64,000 nt of DNA, from positions 125,517,605 to 125,581,604 of the forward strand of contig CM035160.1 in assembly GCA_020205615.1 (NCBI GenBank), given 5' to 3'. A program made the translations under genes and the position numbers. The number at the start of each line of letters is the position of its first letter. The first letter of the stretch is position 1. The DNA comes from Panax quinquefolius (Eukaryota > Streptophyta > Magnoliopsida > Apiales > Araliaceae). Shown here one piece after another: positions 22,136 to 34,046 of the stretch. The notes beneath the pieces are model-generated. The model was not told where the DNA came from and made no database searches. It was given only the letters and a program-made list of their open reading frames with translations.

Positions 22136-23192
22136 ATCGGTGGACCACTAATAGCTAACTTCCTGCTATTAGTTCTCTTATTTCCTTCTATCCCCTTATT
22201 CGGGCAGTTCTTTGCTATGTGGTCAGTTGATCCACATACAAAACATCCGTGATTTTTCTTCGGTTTCGGACAGTTAGGTAAAATGTACCCTTCCTAACCA
22301 CAATTATAACAAACTGCCATTCCTTTAAGACAGACTCCTAAGTGAGTCTTCCCGCAGGTTTTACAGGCCTCCATCCTCCTCTTAGAGTTCCCTTGTTTTA
22401 CTCCAATATTCCCAGAGTTAAAGCCCTTCCTCTTCTGACCGTTGCCACTTCCACTGGCTCCCTCGGCCTTGGTTCCTCCATCAACCTTGCCCTTGTTTTT
22501 CTTATCCTTGTGGTACTGGCTGAGAGCCTCATTCCCACCTTCGAAAATTATTGCCTTTTCTAGTATGGTTCCAAAGGAAGTACTTTGGAACACAGAGATT
22601 CGGCTATAGAGCCAGGGTTTCAAGCCCTGCTCGAATCTTCTAGCCTTTCTCACTTCAATGTCCACTGATGTGGAGCGAATCGTGTCGAGTTCATTAAACT
22701 TGGCAAAGATCTTTGGGAAATGGGCTATGTCCCCTTGTCTCAATTCAAGAAACCTCATCTCCATCATCCCTTGCATACTCGTGGGAAAATAGTTCTCGAA
22801 GAAAATCTCCTTGAACCTCTCCCACGTTAGGTTTCCTATATTGGCCCTAGCCTAGTTTGCCTCCCACCATAAGTTGGCCTCTCCCTTCATCAAATAGGTT
22901 GCAAAGGCAACCTTTTGACCCTCCTCAACATTTGCTATTACAAATGTTTCGATTTCTTTTACCCATTTCTGGGCTTCTATAGGGTCCGTAGTTCCTTTGA
23001 ACTCCAGCGGACCTACACTTTTGAAATCCTTAAAAGTAGCTCGTACTACTCCAGGAATCACGGGTACATTAGCCATCGTTCTATTAAATGCAGCCGTTAA
23101 AAGATTAACGAACTCCTGCATTGGATTAACTGGACCACCCTCCGGTTGGTTAACATTAATACCGATTTTCGTTGTCTCCTTCTTGGCGGCAT
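22136..23192 (-). pseudogene. B2 gag with two zinc knuckles
   Basis: An ancestral MPPRRR-type start lies at 23192 but is out of frame with the capsid, which reads from 23121 (MQEFVNLLTAAFNRTM). Capsid core: GTTDPIEAQKWVKEIE, LMKGEANLWWEAN, then TAG (about 22850), then ERFKEIFFENYFP and RFEQGLKPWLYSRI. Two CCHC knuckles follow: CYNCG-stop-EGYILPNC (His replaced by Tyr, with an internal stop) and CFVCGSTDHIAKNC, which is intact. Gag forms the particle and binds the element RNA. Confidence 0.9.
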
Positions 23193-23408
23193 TTTGTTGT
23201 TAAGAAAATAACACATCATTATTACTTTATTCTTGTTGGTTTGTTATTATTTGTAATAAAATAACAACTCATACTCATTACTCAACATATTCCATAAAAA
23301 GACTTATATTGATTCATAACTTGTAGTATAACACTACATTGTTTACATTACTCAGCCTTAGCTGATTACATTACCATCCCACAATTACTTTCCAAAAATT
23401 GGGATTTA
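23193..23408 (-). other. B2 spacer between gag and the A2 insertion
   Basis: About 215 bp of AT-rich non-coding leader, homologous to B1 14226-14440. Nothing coding seen. Confidence 0.6.
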
Positions 23409-23413
23409 CAAAA
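23409..23413. repeat. Target site duplication of A2, left (CAAAA)
   Basis: CAAAA immediately before TGTGACGCCCC; repeated at 33172-33176 right after CTTACA. The empty site in B1 carries it once (14221-14225, other strand). Confidence 0.93.
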
Positions 23414-25866
23414 TGTGACGCCCCCAAAATAGGTATACAACAGCCATTCTGAGTCGCCAAATATATGGTACAGAAAGAAAACTACAACTTCAATAATACA
23501 ATTGTCGTGCAAAATACGACAACACACACTGTGAGTTTAAATACAAATATTGTCTTCTAGAAAATATCCACTCTCAAATAAGTCCTCGTTACAATTATTC
23601 AAACACTATTTTACAGAAATAGTGAGAACTGCTAAAACATCTTTCTAGAACCATCACTCCATACCCCGACTAGTTCTCGCTTTATGTTCTCACTTCCACG
23701 AGAAAAATGGAACAAAAGGAAAATGGTGAGCTCAACTAGCCCGAAAAAAGAATATTATGACTAAGATAATATACAACAAATTATCATTAGTCTTCAACAG
23801 GAAAAAATCGATAAAATATAATAGCCAACAAGTTTTAGATCAACAAGCTGCGCGGTGAAGCAGAATCCATTAGAAGAGTCAAGTAGAGAATGAGTTCTAC
23901 TATCTTCTAAGATTTAAAAATCCATCATCAATATTTTATCCCTGTAACAACAATCAATTTACATCTTTAATCAAATATTCATCTTTGCACTACAGGCCAA
24001 AGATATTCATTTGTATCACCAGTTGGTCATGTTCATCTCAACACCTGTTCATCTTTGCACTACGAGCCAAAGATATTCATCAGTTAATCATTTATTTTTT
24101 GCCTACTGGTAGAAGATATTTAGTAATATCATCATTTAGGGCTGAGATGATGAAAAATATTTTAAAGAAAACGAATCCAGTGAAACGGAAGGACAAATAG
24201 TAGGGATTCGTATAACAGTTTATCCAAGATCAATAATACTTCATAAATACCAATTTTGAAGCAGAATTCAAAAATAAAGATCAAAACATGGATACAATCA
24301 AAGATAGTAACCATAATAAACATCTTGGACAAAAAGAAGAAATTTTCAATTTTATTGAATAGTGAATTGAGTATCACGTGAATAGAATAAACCCGAGCAC
24401 AAAAAGTTTCAAATTTGATAAAAATTCAGATCAATACTTCGGCATAATGATATTAAAGAAATAATATCATATATGAATAAAATAACATCCCTTACCTCAA
24501 AATATAAGTACTTACGATCGGAATATCGGATATATAAAATTGAAAAGAAACTTTGCGATGAATGAAACTCACAAAGTATCTAAATACTCACAAAATACAC
24601 TCGATAATCTAGAGAGAAGAGAAAACTTGTTTACGGTGTGATTTTCAATTCTAACTTAGCCCTCTATTTATAGGAAAAAGTTAGCAAACTTGACTCTTGC
24701 AACTCGATGCTTTTACCTCGCTACTATTTCCACCCACCACATTTGAAATAAATTCAGCACATTTCTTCACCAACCACAAGTGGGGCCCACTTAATTCTAG
24801 AATTTTCCACCAAAATCATTTATAAACCTAATTTAAGAATCGGTCACCTCTTAAAATTCATAACAAATCATCGTTCATTTTAAGGGTTCAAAATTTGTGG
24901 ACATATACTCAACTTAAATATGTATAACATATCCAAAAATTACAACGATCAAACAATTCGGATTTAAAAATTATAACTCACACAATATATCTCAAAAACT
25001 TTGGTTTAATTTTTAATACATTCATTCAAACACAAAATATTGATAAAACACCACAACATTAACCCCTTCATTTTTTAACCACAATAAATATATCCAACAT
25101 TTATATCCACATAAAATAAATATTTCCTTATCATATGAATCAATAATTAATTATTCATAAATAATATTACAGAATCACATTTATGATGACCGAGGTAGTT
25201 CCCGGGAAAGAGGGGCTTTCCAATAAGAATTTCTCCTTATTGGTAGCCTTGATTAGGTGACCAAACCTCTCCTTGATGTAACTTTCTAGACATTGCCAAT
25301 AATCTTTATCGAATAATATTATTCAAATAATATGAATTATTGATCGATAATGGAAATCTTGTACATTGACAATTATTGAAACAACAATAATATAAAATAT
25401 CAATATGACAATTATTGAATCAATAAAATAAAATATTGAGCAAGTAATTCTTTGTAACAATTATTGAGTAGTGCCTTCTTTACGTAAAGATCAATAATTC
25501 ATCAATCTTGTGCATCCACGCGTAGACATCGTATTTTAACCGCCGTATTCCAACAAGTGTTAACGGTAAATAACTACGTCGTTATTTATAAAAACTCAAA
25601 CTTGTCATTTTCTTCATCCGATAATTATTACGTTATGGGGCCCACAAATGACTGCGTCGTTGTACGAATATTCCACGACAACAAGAATATTCCATGACTA
25701 AACGAATATTCCCCGACAACAATGATTATTTTATAACCACTTGCATATTTTACAAAATTTGCACATTTCACTCATAACCGTGAGAATTATATCAAATTAA
25801 TACCTTATTATTCACAAATATAATTAGAGGAAATTGATTTTATTTATAATAAGTTGGGGTCTTACA
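23414..25866 (-). repeat. A2 3' LTR
   Basis: Starts TGTGACGCCCCC and ends GGGGTCTTACA on the + strand. Two copies of the hairpin unit remain (23980-24080). TATTTATAG at about 24664 is the minus-strand TATA box. A conserved GTGGGGCCCAC occurs at about 24781. Confidence 0.93.
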
Positions 25867-26190
25867 ACCTCCCCTCCTTATAAAATTTCGTCCTCGAAAT
25901 TGACTTACGTACCTGGTGTTTCGAAAAGGTGAGGATACCTCGCTTTCATTTCTGATTCCAACTCCCAGGTCATTTCTTCAATAGCATGATTTCTTCATAA
26001 AAGCTTAACTTGTGGTATAACCTTGGTGCGTAGGACATGCTCTTTCCTATCCAAGATCTTAACAGGTACTTCTTCGTACGTTAAATCTTCGGCTATTTCG
26101 TATGGTTCTAACGTGATAATATGGTTCGGTCTTTCATATATTCTGAAGCATGGATATGTGAAAAACATTATGAACACGAGACATACTTTG
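25867..26190 (-). pseudogene. A2 polypurine tract and chromodomain-like C-terminus
   Basis: AGGAGGGGAGGT (minus strand) lies beside the LTR. Upstream, residues ILDRKEHVLRTKVIPQVKLL are followed by TGA in place of the usual Trp, then RNHAIEEMTWELESEM and YPHLF. This is the chromodomain-like tail; the WKNH Trp codon became a stop by one G-to-A change. Confidence 0.85.
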
Positions 26191-27480
26191 AGGTAATGCG
26201 AGTCTATAGGTCACATTTCCTATTCGGTCAAGAATCTCAAATGGACCAACAAATCATAGATTGAGCATTCCTCTCTTCCCAAATCTTGTAACTCCCTTCC
26301 ATGGTGCAACACGTAACAATACATGATCCCCAATATTAAATTTTACATCTTTTCGATGAAGATTCACATAACTCTTTTGTCGATCTTGTGCTGTTTGTAT
26401 ACGTTGTCGAATCATTTGGATCTTTTCTATAGTCATGCGTACTAACTCTGGTCCCAACAACGTTGCTTCTCCCACCTCGTCCCAGCATACTGGAGAACGA
26501 CACTTTCGTCCATACAACGCCTCAAATGGAGCCATGCCTATACTTGTTTGATAACTGTTGTTGTAGGAGAATTCCACCGATGGTGAAATACTTATCCCAA
26601 CTTCCTTTAAAATCTAGGACAAAGTTTTAATAGATCTTCAAGGGTTTGAATAGTCCTCTCGATTGTCCGTCCTGTTTGAGGATGGTATGCTTAATCAATC
26701 AGAAATCCTTGCCCATAGCTTTCTACAAGCTAACCCAAAATCGTGAAGTGAATATTGGGTCACGATCCGAAACTATGGATACTGGCATGCCATGCAATTG
26801 CACAATCTCATTCACGTACATACGAGCAAGACGTTTAAGGGAATAAGTCTCACGTATGTCGGTAAGAAATGGGCGGACTTGGTTAATCTATCAATAATAA
26901 CCCAAATCGCATCTATGCTTGAGAAACCTTGGGAAGACCCATACTTGAAATCCATAGTAATGGGTTCCCACTTCCATTCCAGGAATCTCAAGTGGTTGTA
27001 ATGGACCCTTTGGAACTTGATGCTCGCCTTTACCGTTGACAAGTTAAACACCTCGAGATAAACTCGCGATCTCTCTCTTCATATTGTTCAACCAAAATGT
27101 ATGTCGAATATCATGATACATTTTGGTACTCCCGAGATGGATTGCAAGCGGGGTGATGTGTGCCTCCATCATGATTCTATGCTTCAAGTCGAGAATTGTT
27201 AGGAACACAAAGTCCGGAGTTGAATCTAAGTATTCCTTCTTCATCGATTCTCGCTCGGAATAGCTCCTTCTTGCACTTTCTTCTTTCATACGTATCGGCT
27301 CCAGTCCAGTATCTTGAGCGACTTTAACTTTATCAATTAAAGTCGGTTCTACTCGTATATTCACCATCATCATGTGGGTCCTGAGTCTTTAATTCTACCT
27401 CCATTCTTTGCAAGTCATACGAGAATGGGCCTTTGCATTAACAATATCGCTTTTCGTACTCGCATATGATCTTCTACTCG
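26191..27480 (-). pseudogene. A2 integrase
   Basis: HHCC region at 27044-27373 (HITPLAIHLGSTKMYHDI), core with WKWEPITMDF (first Asp) and [16 protein letters not shown] at 26812-27051, then YNNSYQTSIGMAPFEALYGR and a complete GPY-type region (GDHVLLRVAPWKGV) at 26254-26577. The part with the second Asp and the Glu (26580-26810) is frame-shifted. In total at least four frame changes. Same order as B2, so the two families share one pol design. Confidence 0.87.
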
Positions 27481-28044
27481 ATGCGTCACTTCTACGTTCG
27501 CTTTTCAAGATGATATTGAATAGTGTGATCGTAATCTTTCAATAGTTCAAGCCAACGTTGTTGCCGCATGTGGAGTTCTTTTTGGATGAAGAAATATTTG
27601 AGGCTTTTATGGTCCGTATAAATCTCCACTTTCTCCCCATACAAGTAGTGTCTCCAAATTTTCAACGTGAATCATTGATCAGCATGACTCTAGATCATGA
27701 GTAGGATAATTCCTCTCTCATATTCTTTGAGTTGTCGTGAGGCATAAGCTATGACTTTCCCATGTTGCATGAGAACGCATCCTAACCCTTTGCACGAAGC
27801 ATCATTTGTATATAACAAATCCATCCGCACCGGATGGTATTGCGAACAAGTGCTTAAAATGAGTCTCCTCTTGAGCTCTTGGAAACTCTTTCGCATTCCT
27901 CGCTCCATACAAATTTTGTATCTTTTCGAGTCAATTGAGTTAGCGAGTAGCGATTCGAGAAAATCCTTCCACGAATCTCCGATAATAACCAGCTAAGCCC
28001 AGAAAGCTACGCACTTCGATCACCGACTTTGGTTGCTCCCAACT
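27481..28044 (-). pseudogene. A2 RNase H
   Basis: Residues LLYTNDASCKGLGCVLMQHG carry the first catalytic Asp; AYASRQLKEYERG follows at 27690-27800. The C-terminal part (27520-27690), corresponding to the TDHKSLKY region, is readable only across frame breaks. Confidence 0.8.
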
Positions 28045-28745
28045 TTATACTACTTCAATCTTCGCCGGGTCAACAGATACTCCATGTTTTGACACCACGT
28101 GCCCAAGGAATGCTACTTCCTCAAGCCAGAACTCGCATTTCTTCAGCTTGGCATAAAGTTTATTTTCACGAAGCCTTTCAAGTATCAGCTTCAAATGGTT
28201 CTCATGATCTTCATGGCTTTTGGAATAGATGAGGATGTCATCAATAAAGGCAACAACAAACTGATCCAAATATTCCTTGGATACATGGTTCATCATATCC
28301 ATAAAAGCAGCAGGAGCATTAGTCAATCCAAAAGACATGACTAAGAATTCATAATGCCCGTCTTAGAGTTACGAAGGCGGTCTTTGGAATATCCTCGATT
28401 TTAATCTTGAATTGATGATATCCGAAGCGAAGATCGATCTTTGAAAAGAATTGTGCTCCTTACTGTTGGTCAAACAGTCATCAATGCGAGGTAGCGGATA
28501 CCTATTCTTGATGGTGACATGGTTTAATTCTCATTGAGTCAATACAAAGTCGCATACTCCCATCTTTCTTCTTTATGAATAAAGCAGGAGCCCCCAAGGA
28601 GATGTACTGGGGCCGAATGAAACCTATGTCTAACAATTCACATGTAGTTGGACTTTTAACTCACGAAGTTCAATAGGAGCCATTCGATATAGGGTTTTAG
28701 AAATGGGTCTTTGTACAGGGCTCAAGGTCGATAAAGAATTTAACA
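28045..28745 (-). pseudogene. A2 reverse transcriptase, FIDD intact
   Basis: 28045-28338 reads [33 protein letters not shown] and [20 protein letters not shown], so the catalytic Asp pair is present. The N-terminal half (28380-28745), with the fingers and the LRMCIDYR-type region, is broken by several indels. Confidence 0.87.
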
Positions 28746-29531
28746 TCACGTTACTGGGGGTAGACCAAGAAGTTCTTCAGGAAATACATCAGAAAGTTCT
28801 CTAACAACAGAAATATTATTCAAATCTGACTTGTCTTTGTTCAAATCCATAACATGGGCTAAGAAAGCTTGACATCCGTTTTTCAATAAACGAACAGCTT
28901 TATGGCTTAATATGATAGTGATTGATTTTAGTGGTTTAGTTGTTTGAATTCGTATGACAGGTTGGTTAGGAATATGAAAACTAACAACCTTACGAAAACA
29001 ATCAATTTTGGCATGATGAGTGGTTAACCAATCAATTCCTAAAATCACATCAAAAGCAAGTATCTTTAAAGATATAAGATTAATAGGTAATGTGATAGTG
29101 CCAACTTGGATTATGCAAGATTTATAAACTGTAGATGTAACGAAGGTTTCACCCAACGGAGTTTCAACAGATAAGTCAAAGTCCAATTTCTCCGGAGTCA
29201 AGTTTAAAGGTTGAGCACAAGCAGGAGACATAAAAGAATGGGTAGAACTGGTATATAATAAGGTATAAACTTCGCAAGAGTTTATGATTAGCTTACCCGT
29301 GATCACCTCGTTTGGGTTCCTCTCATTTTGGGCAGTCACGACAAACGCCCTTCCAGCAACCACCGACTTTAATTTGTCCGGGACAACCTTTGGAGTCACC
29401 ATCCCTGTTGAACTTGGTTTCGCAACTAGACAATCTCTAGCTATATGACCTTCCTTTCCATAGTTATAACACACCTTGGATTGTTGTGGGCGGTTTGAAA
29501 TGATGTGTCCCTCTTTCCGCATTTGTAACAT
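28746..29531 (-). pseudogene. A2 nucleocapsid knuckle and protease, catalytic residues lost
   Basis: The longest open frame in the window (261 codons), covering zinc knuckle, protease and the start of RT. The knuckle reads CYNYGKEGHIARDC, with the second Cys changed to Tyr. The protease active site reads LLYTSSTHSF where DSGA is expected, so the catalytic Asp is gone. The rest of the fold is preserved: VGTITLPINLISL, FDVILGIDWLTTHHAKIDC. It ends in ELSDVFPEELLGLPP, the protease-RT linker. The long frame may make it look functional; the missing residues say otherwise. Confidence 0.9.
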
Positions 29532-30530
29532 CTGACGGGTGGTCGTTCTCCTCCCATAAACAAGTTGATGTTGGTCTTTGGCGTCTTTACGCTTATCATT
29601 GTTGTACCTTTTCCTTTAAAATCTCCTCCGACTTCGCTCCTTCTATTATCACGCCACGATTACCACGAGAGTGGTTACGGCTTTTGTCCGAATGCTTTTC
29701 TTCCCTCTGGTTGTCCTTGCTCCGATGACCGCTGCCACCGGTATGACCCTGGTTGTGTTCCCTCGGTTGAACATACTCATTATCTCACTCTAATAATTGA
29801 GCCCTGTTTACAACATCTGAATATAAAGAAAATTTATAAGAGATAAGGTATTGTCGAATCTCGGGATTTAGACCTCTTAGAAACATCCTCGTCATTCGTT
29901 CCTCATTTTTGACCAAATGAGGTGCAAACACTGGATAACTCTACAAACTTCACCTCGTCTTTGGGACACAAATCATGTTGTTTTGTTCGATCGATAAACT
30001 CCACCTCCTTTTATACGATTGAATACTTTTAGGAAAGTACTTGTCATTGAATAGTTCTGAAATGTTTCCCAAGACATATTGAAAGTGCCGGGTTGGTACG
30101 CTTCACAAACTCCCACCAGTAGTGTGCCTCACCGCGGAACATAAAGGTGGCGAATGGAACCTTATGTTCCTCCGTGCATCCCAAGACATCGAATATCTTG
30201 GTACTTTGCTTAACCCACGCTTTCCACCATGATCGGATCCGCTTTTCCTTAAATTACGGTGGTCCCAACTCCTTGAACTGAGCCTTTGTGTGACAAGCCA
30301 CGACGCTATTGCTATCATTTCCACCCGTATTTTGTGCATGAGTCTCCCTCGTCTGGTTTTGCATGAACTGCAAAAAGCTCCTAAACATTCCATCATTCAT
30401 CGTTTGCTCGGTAGTGTTGTTTATTAGGAGGAATATTGCCTTCTGTTGCACGTTCTCTGGTTTGTAACTAAAGGTTGTTCCACAGTCTCATACACTCCAT
30501 TGTTAACGTTCTCAATCCATTCTTAAATCA
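29532..30530 (-). pseudogene. A2 gag, broken
   Basis: Homologous to A1 1861-3060. The N-terminal piece at 30254-30451 includes MFRSFLQFMQNQTRETHAQN. The capsid core region (29820-30050) is recognisable only across stops and frame changes. No continuous product. Confidence 0.75.
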
Positions 30531-30697
30531 TCGCCATAAAACAAGGGTTAATTAAACAAATTAACATATCACATAATATCCCTATATTATGGTGACCAAC
30601 AAATAAGCTTAGATAAGACACACTAGCTAGCGAAGGATTTACTCATCTCTCCCTCCTAGTTCTATTCCCCGATCTCTCGCCGGAGACCATATCCTAA

Positions 30698-30711
30698 GCT
30701 TTGATACCAAG
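30698..30711 (-). other. A2 primer-binding site
   Basis: On the minus strand the LTR end ...GCCACA is followed by C and then TTGGTATCAAAGCTTAG, close to the methionine tRNA site TGGTATCAGAGC. Confidence 0.8.
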
Positions 30712-33171
30712 TGTGGCGCCCCAAAATAGGTATACAACACCCATTACAGTGTCGCCAAGTACATGGTATGTAAAGCAAACTACAACTTCAATAATACAAT
30801 TGTCAAGTGCAAAATACGACAACACACAATCGTGAGTTTAAATACAAATATTGTCTTCTAGACAATATCCACACTCAAATAAGTCCTCGTTACAATTATT
30901 CAAACACTATTTTACGTAAATAGTGAGGACTGCTAAAACATCTTTCTAGAACCATCACTCCAAGTACCCACTAGTTCTTCTGTATGTTTCTCACCTCCAC
31001 GAGAAAAATGGAACAAAAAGGAAAAGGTGAGCTCAACTAGCCCAAATAAAGAATATTATAACTAAGATAATATACAACAAATTATCGTTAGTCTTCAATT
31101 GGGAAAATCGATAAAATATAATAGCCAACAAGTTTTAGATCAACAAGCTAGAAGCGGAAACAACAATCCATTAGAAGAGTCAAGTAGAGAATGAGTTCTA
31201 CTATCTTCTAAGATTTAAAAAGTCCATCATCAATATTTTATCCCTGTAACAACAATCAATATACATCTTTAATCAAATATTCATCTTGCACTTCTACAGC
31301 CAAAGATATTCATTTGTATCACCGGTTGGTCATGTTCTCTCAACACACTGTTCATCTTTGCACTACGGGCCAAAGATATTCATCGATTAATCATTTATCT
31401 TTGCACTACAAAAGCGAAGATATTTAGTAATACCATCATTTAGGACCTGAGGATGATGAAAAATATTTTAAAGAAAAGCGAATCAAGTGAAACGGAAAGG
31501 ACAAATAGTAGGATTAGTATAACGGTTTATCCAATTTTGATAAGCGTAATTCAAAATAGAGATCAAAACATGGATCTGATCAAAGATAGTAACCATAATA
31601 GACATCTTGGACAAAAAGAAGAAAATTTCATTTTTCTATTGAATATGTAATGATTCGCGTGAATAGTTCGTAGATACGTGAATAGTCAGATATCGTGAAT
31701 AATAACCCAGAGCACAAAAAGTTCTAAATTTGATAAAATTCGAGATCAATATTTTAAGATAATTATATTGAAGAAATAATATCATATATGAAGAAAATAA
31801 CATCCCTTACCTCAAAATATCAAGATTACGACCGGAATATCGGTATAAAAGGTGAAGGAAACTTGCACTGATGAATAGAAACTCACAAAGTATCTAAATA
31901 CTCAATAAATACACTCAATAATCTAGAGAGAGAAAGAGAGAAAACTTGTTTCTGGTGTGATTTTCAATTCTAACTTAGCCCTCTATTTATAAGAAAATGT
32001 TAGCGAGACTTGACCGCAACCAACGATGGCTTTACCGCTACAATTCCCACCCACCACATTTGAAATAAATTGACCTTTCTTCACCAACCACAAGTGGGGC
32101 CCACTTAATTCTAGAATTTTCCACCAAAATCATTTATAAACCTAATTTCGAATCGGTCACCTCTTAAAATTCATAACAAATCATACGTTCATTTTAACGG
32201 TTCAAAATTTGTGGACATATACTCAACTTATATATGTATAACATATCCAAAAATTACAACGATCCAACGGTCGGATTAAAATTATAACTCACACAATATA
32301 TCTCAAAAATAATGGTTTAATTTTAATACCTTCATTCCAAACAAAAATCTTGATAAAACACCTCGACATTAACTCCTTCATTTTTAACCATACAATAAAT
32401 ATATCCAACATTTATATCCACATAAAATAAATATTTACTTATCATATGAATCAATAATTAATTATTCATAAATAATATTCTGAATCACATTTATGACAAC
32501 CAGTAGTTCGAGGAAAGAGGGGGCTTTCAATAAGAATTTCTCCTTATTGCGCACGCAATTAGGTGACCAAACCTCTCCTTGGCGAACTTTCTAGACATTG
32601 CCAATAATGCTATCTAATAATATTATTCAAATAATATGAATTATTGATCCGATAATGGGAAATCTTGTGTGGTGACAATTATTGAAACAACAATAATATA
32701 AAATATCAACGTTAACAATTATTGAATCAATAAAATAAAATATTGAACAGTAACTACTATAACAATTATTGAGTAGTGCTTTCTTACGTAAGGATCAATA
32801 ATTCATCAATACATGCAATCAGCGCCATATCGTATTTTAACCACCGTGTATTCCAACATTGTTAATTCGGTAATAACTACGCCTCGTTATTTATAAAAGC
32901 TCAAACTTGTCGTTTTCTTCATCCGACAATTATTCAGTTATGGGGCCCACAAATGACTGTGCCGTCATACGAATATTCCTCGACAACAAGAATATTCCAC
33001 GATTAAACGAATATTCCCCGACAACAATGATTATTTTATAACCACTTGCATATTTTGCAAAATTTGCACATTTCACCCATAACCAGAGAATTATATCAAA
33101 TTAATACCTTATTATTCACAAATATAATTAGAGGAAATTCGATTTTATTTATAATAAGTTGGGGTCTTACA
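30712..33171 (-). repeat. A2 5' LTR
   Basis: Starts TGTGGCGCCCC and ends GGGGTCTTACA on the + strand. It matches 23414-25866 along its whole length with scattered small differences. Two or three hairpin units lie at about 31276-31425. The TATA region is at about 31984. Confidence 0.93.
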
Positions 33172-33176
33172 CAAAA
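33172..33176. repeat. Target site duplication of A2, right (CAAAA)
   Basis: Second copy of the 5-bp duplication; it is followed by AGACTACCC, which continues the B2 leader as in B1. Confidence 0.93.
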
Positions 33177-33264
33177 GACTACCCTTTGTTATACAAAAGA
33201 GGATTTTACGTCACTACTAGATACATAATATTTAAATATCTAATCTACTCTAGCTATTGCTAGA

Positions 33265-33885
33265 CTACATCTGTCGTAGGGCATTCTTGAAATCTTTGCT
33301 GGTCAGACCTGCAATAACATCTCTACAGATAGTGTGTCGGGTTTGTCCTGCTTCTATCTGATATCCAGCTACCTGTTGCTGGAAATCTACGTGAGAACTC
33401 CTATGAATATAGGATATCCTCTCCAACTTCCACTTTTTAGTCTTTAGCTCCTGCTTGAGCTCAAAGACTTCACATTTTAGCTCTCGGACCTTGTTCTTAG
33501 CTAGAACTCTATCATCATGCTCCTCTTCCCACATTCCCTCCATGCTAGCCTTGTCCTCACGGGCAGCTTGGAGTTCCTCTTTTAACTTCTTAACCTCTTG
33601 GCAGTAATGGACATTCCTATCCAATACCGACATAAACAGTGCCTTCATTGATTCCCCCGTAGATATTTCCTCTGTAGGCGGAACCTGGTCAAACGACATC
33701 ACGTCCACCTCCTCTTCTAGCATGCCATCAAATATAGACATGTAGTCTAAATCGTCCGAGTCTCCAGACTCGATTGTCACCAACTCTGGTTCTACTGCTA
33801 CGGGATTTGGTAGTATTTTTACCCGATTAACCGAATCCTCGCTCACTACATGTATATCTCTATACATATCATTTTCTCCTGACAT
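33265..33885 (-). CDS. Extra family B ORF upstream of gag: acidic coiled-coil protein (B2 copy)
   Basis: 206 codons, intact, between the B2 primer-binding site and gag, homologous to 13501-14157. The start is MSGENDMYRDIHVVSED. Residues ~35-70 are acidic (ESGDSDDLDYM, EEEVDVM); residues ~85-160 are charged and heptad-like (VKKLKEELQAAREDKASMEG, VRELKCEVFELKQELKTKKW), a predicted coiled coil; the C-terminus carries SYIHRSSHVDF, AGYQIEAGQTRHTICRD. It ends in TAG as in B1. It lies about 160 bp inside the 5' LTR, so it would be the first ORF on the genomic RNA. The gag downstream carries stops while this frame is open. Function unknown. Alternative: an N-terminal gag-like product encoded separately. 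Confidence 0.78.
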   Translation of the reverse strand: MSGENDMYRDIHVVSEDSVNRVKILPNPVAVEPELVTIESGDSDDLDYMSIFDGMLEEEVDVMSFDQVPPTEEISTGESMKALFMSVLDRNVHYCQEVKKLKEELQAAREDKASMEGMWEEEHDDRVLAKNKVRELKCEVFELKQELKTKKWKLERISYIHRSSHVDFQQQVAGYQIEAGQTRHTICRDVIAGLTSKDFKNALRQM

Positions 33886-34027
33886 CTACAATAAAACAAT
33901 ATAGTTTGATTAGTACATAACATAATATAATGCATTTTTATAAGGTTACTTTCCATCTTTTACTTTTTATTCTTTCTTAAGGTTTATGACTTAAGGTTCT
34001 ACTTTTCCCCTTAAGTTTTTATAACTT

Positions 34028-34046
34028 TGGGCTTTGATACTGAACT
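34028..34046 (-). other. B2 primer-binding site
   Basis: Minus strand after the LTR end reads AGTTCAGTATCAAAGCCC; B1 has TTGGTATCAAAACATT at this point. Decayed methionine-tRNA-type site. Confidence 0.6.

Larger units (their letters stand above)
23414..33171 (-). mobile_element. Element A2: structurally complete gypsy chromovirus nested in B2
   Basis: Minus-strand element of 9758 bp with LTRs of 2453 and 2460 bp (23414-25866 and 30712-33171), TGT...ACA ends, CAAAA target duplications, polypurine tract (25867-25879), primer-binding site (30698-30710), gag, PR, RT, RNase H, IN and chromodomain. It is complete in layout but every gene is interrupted; protease and zinc-knuckle residues are lost. 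It is the youngest insertion of the left stack by nesting order, since it lies in B2, which lies in B1. Confidence 0.95.
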
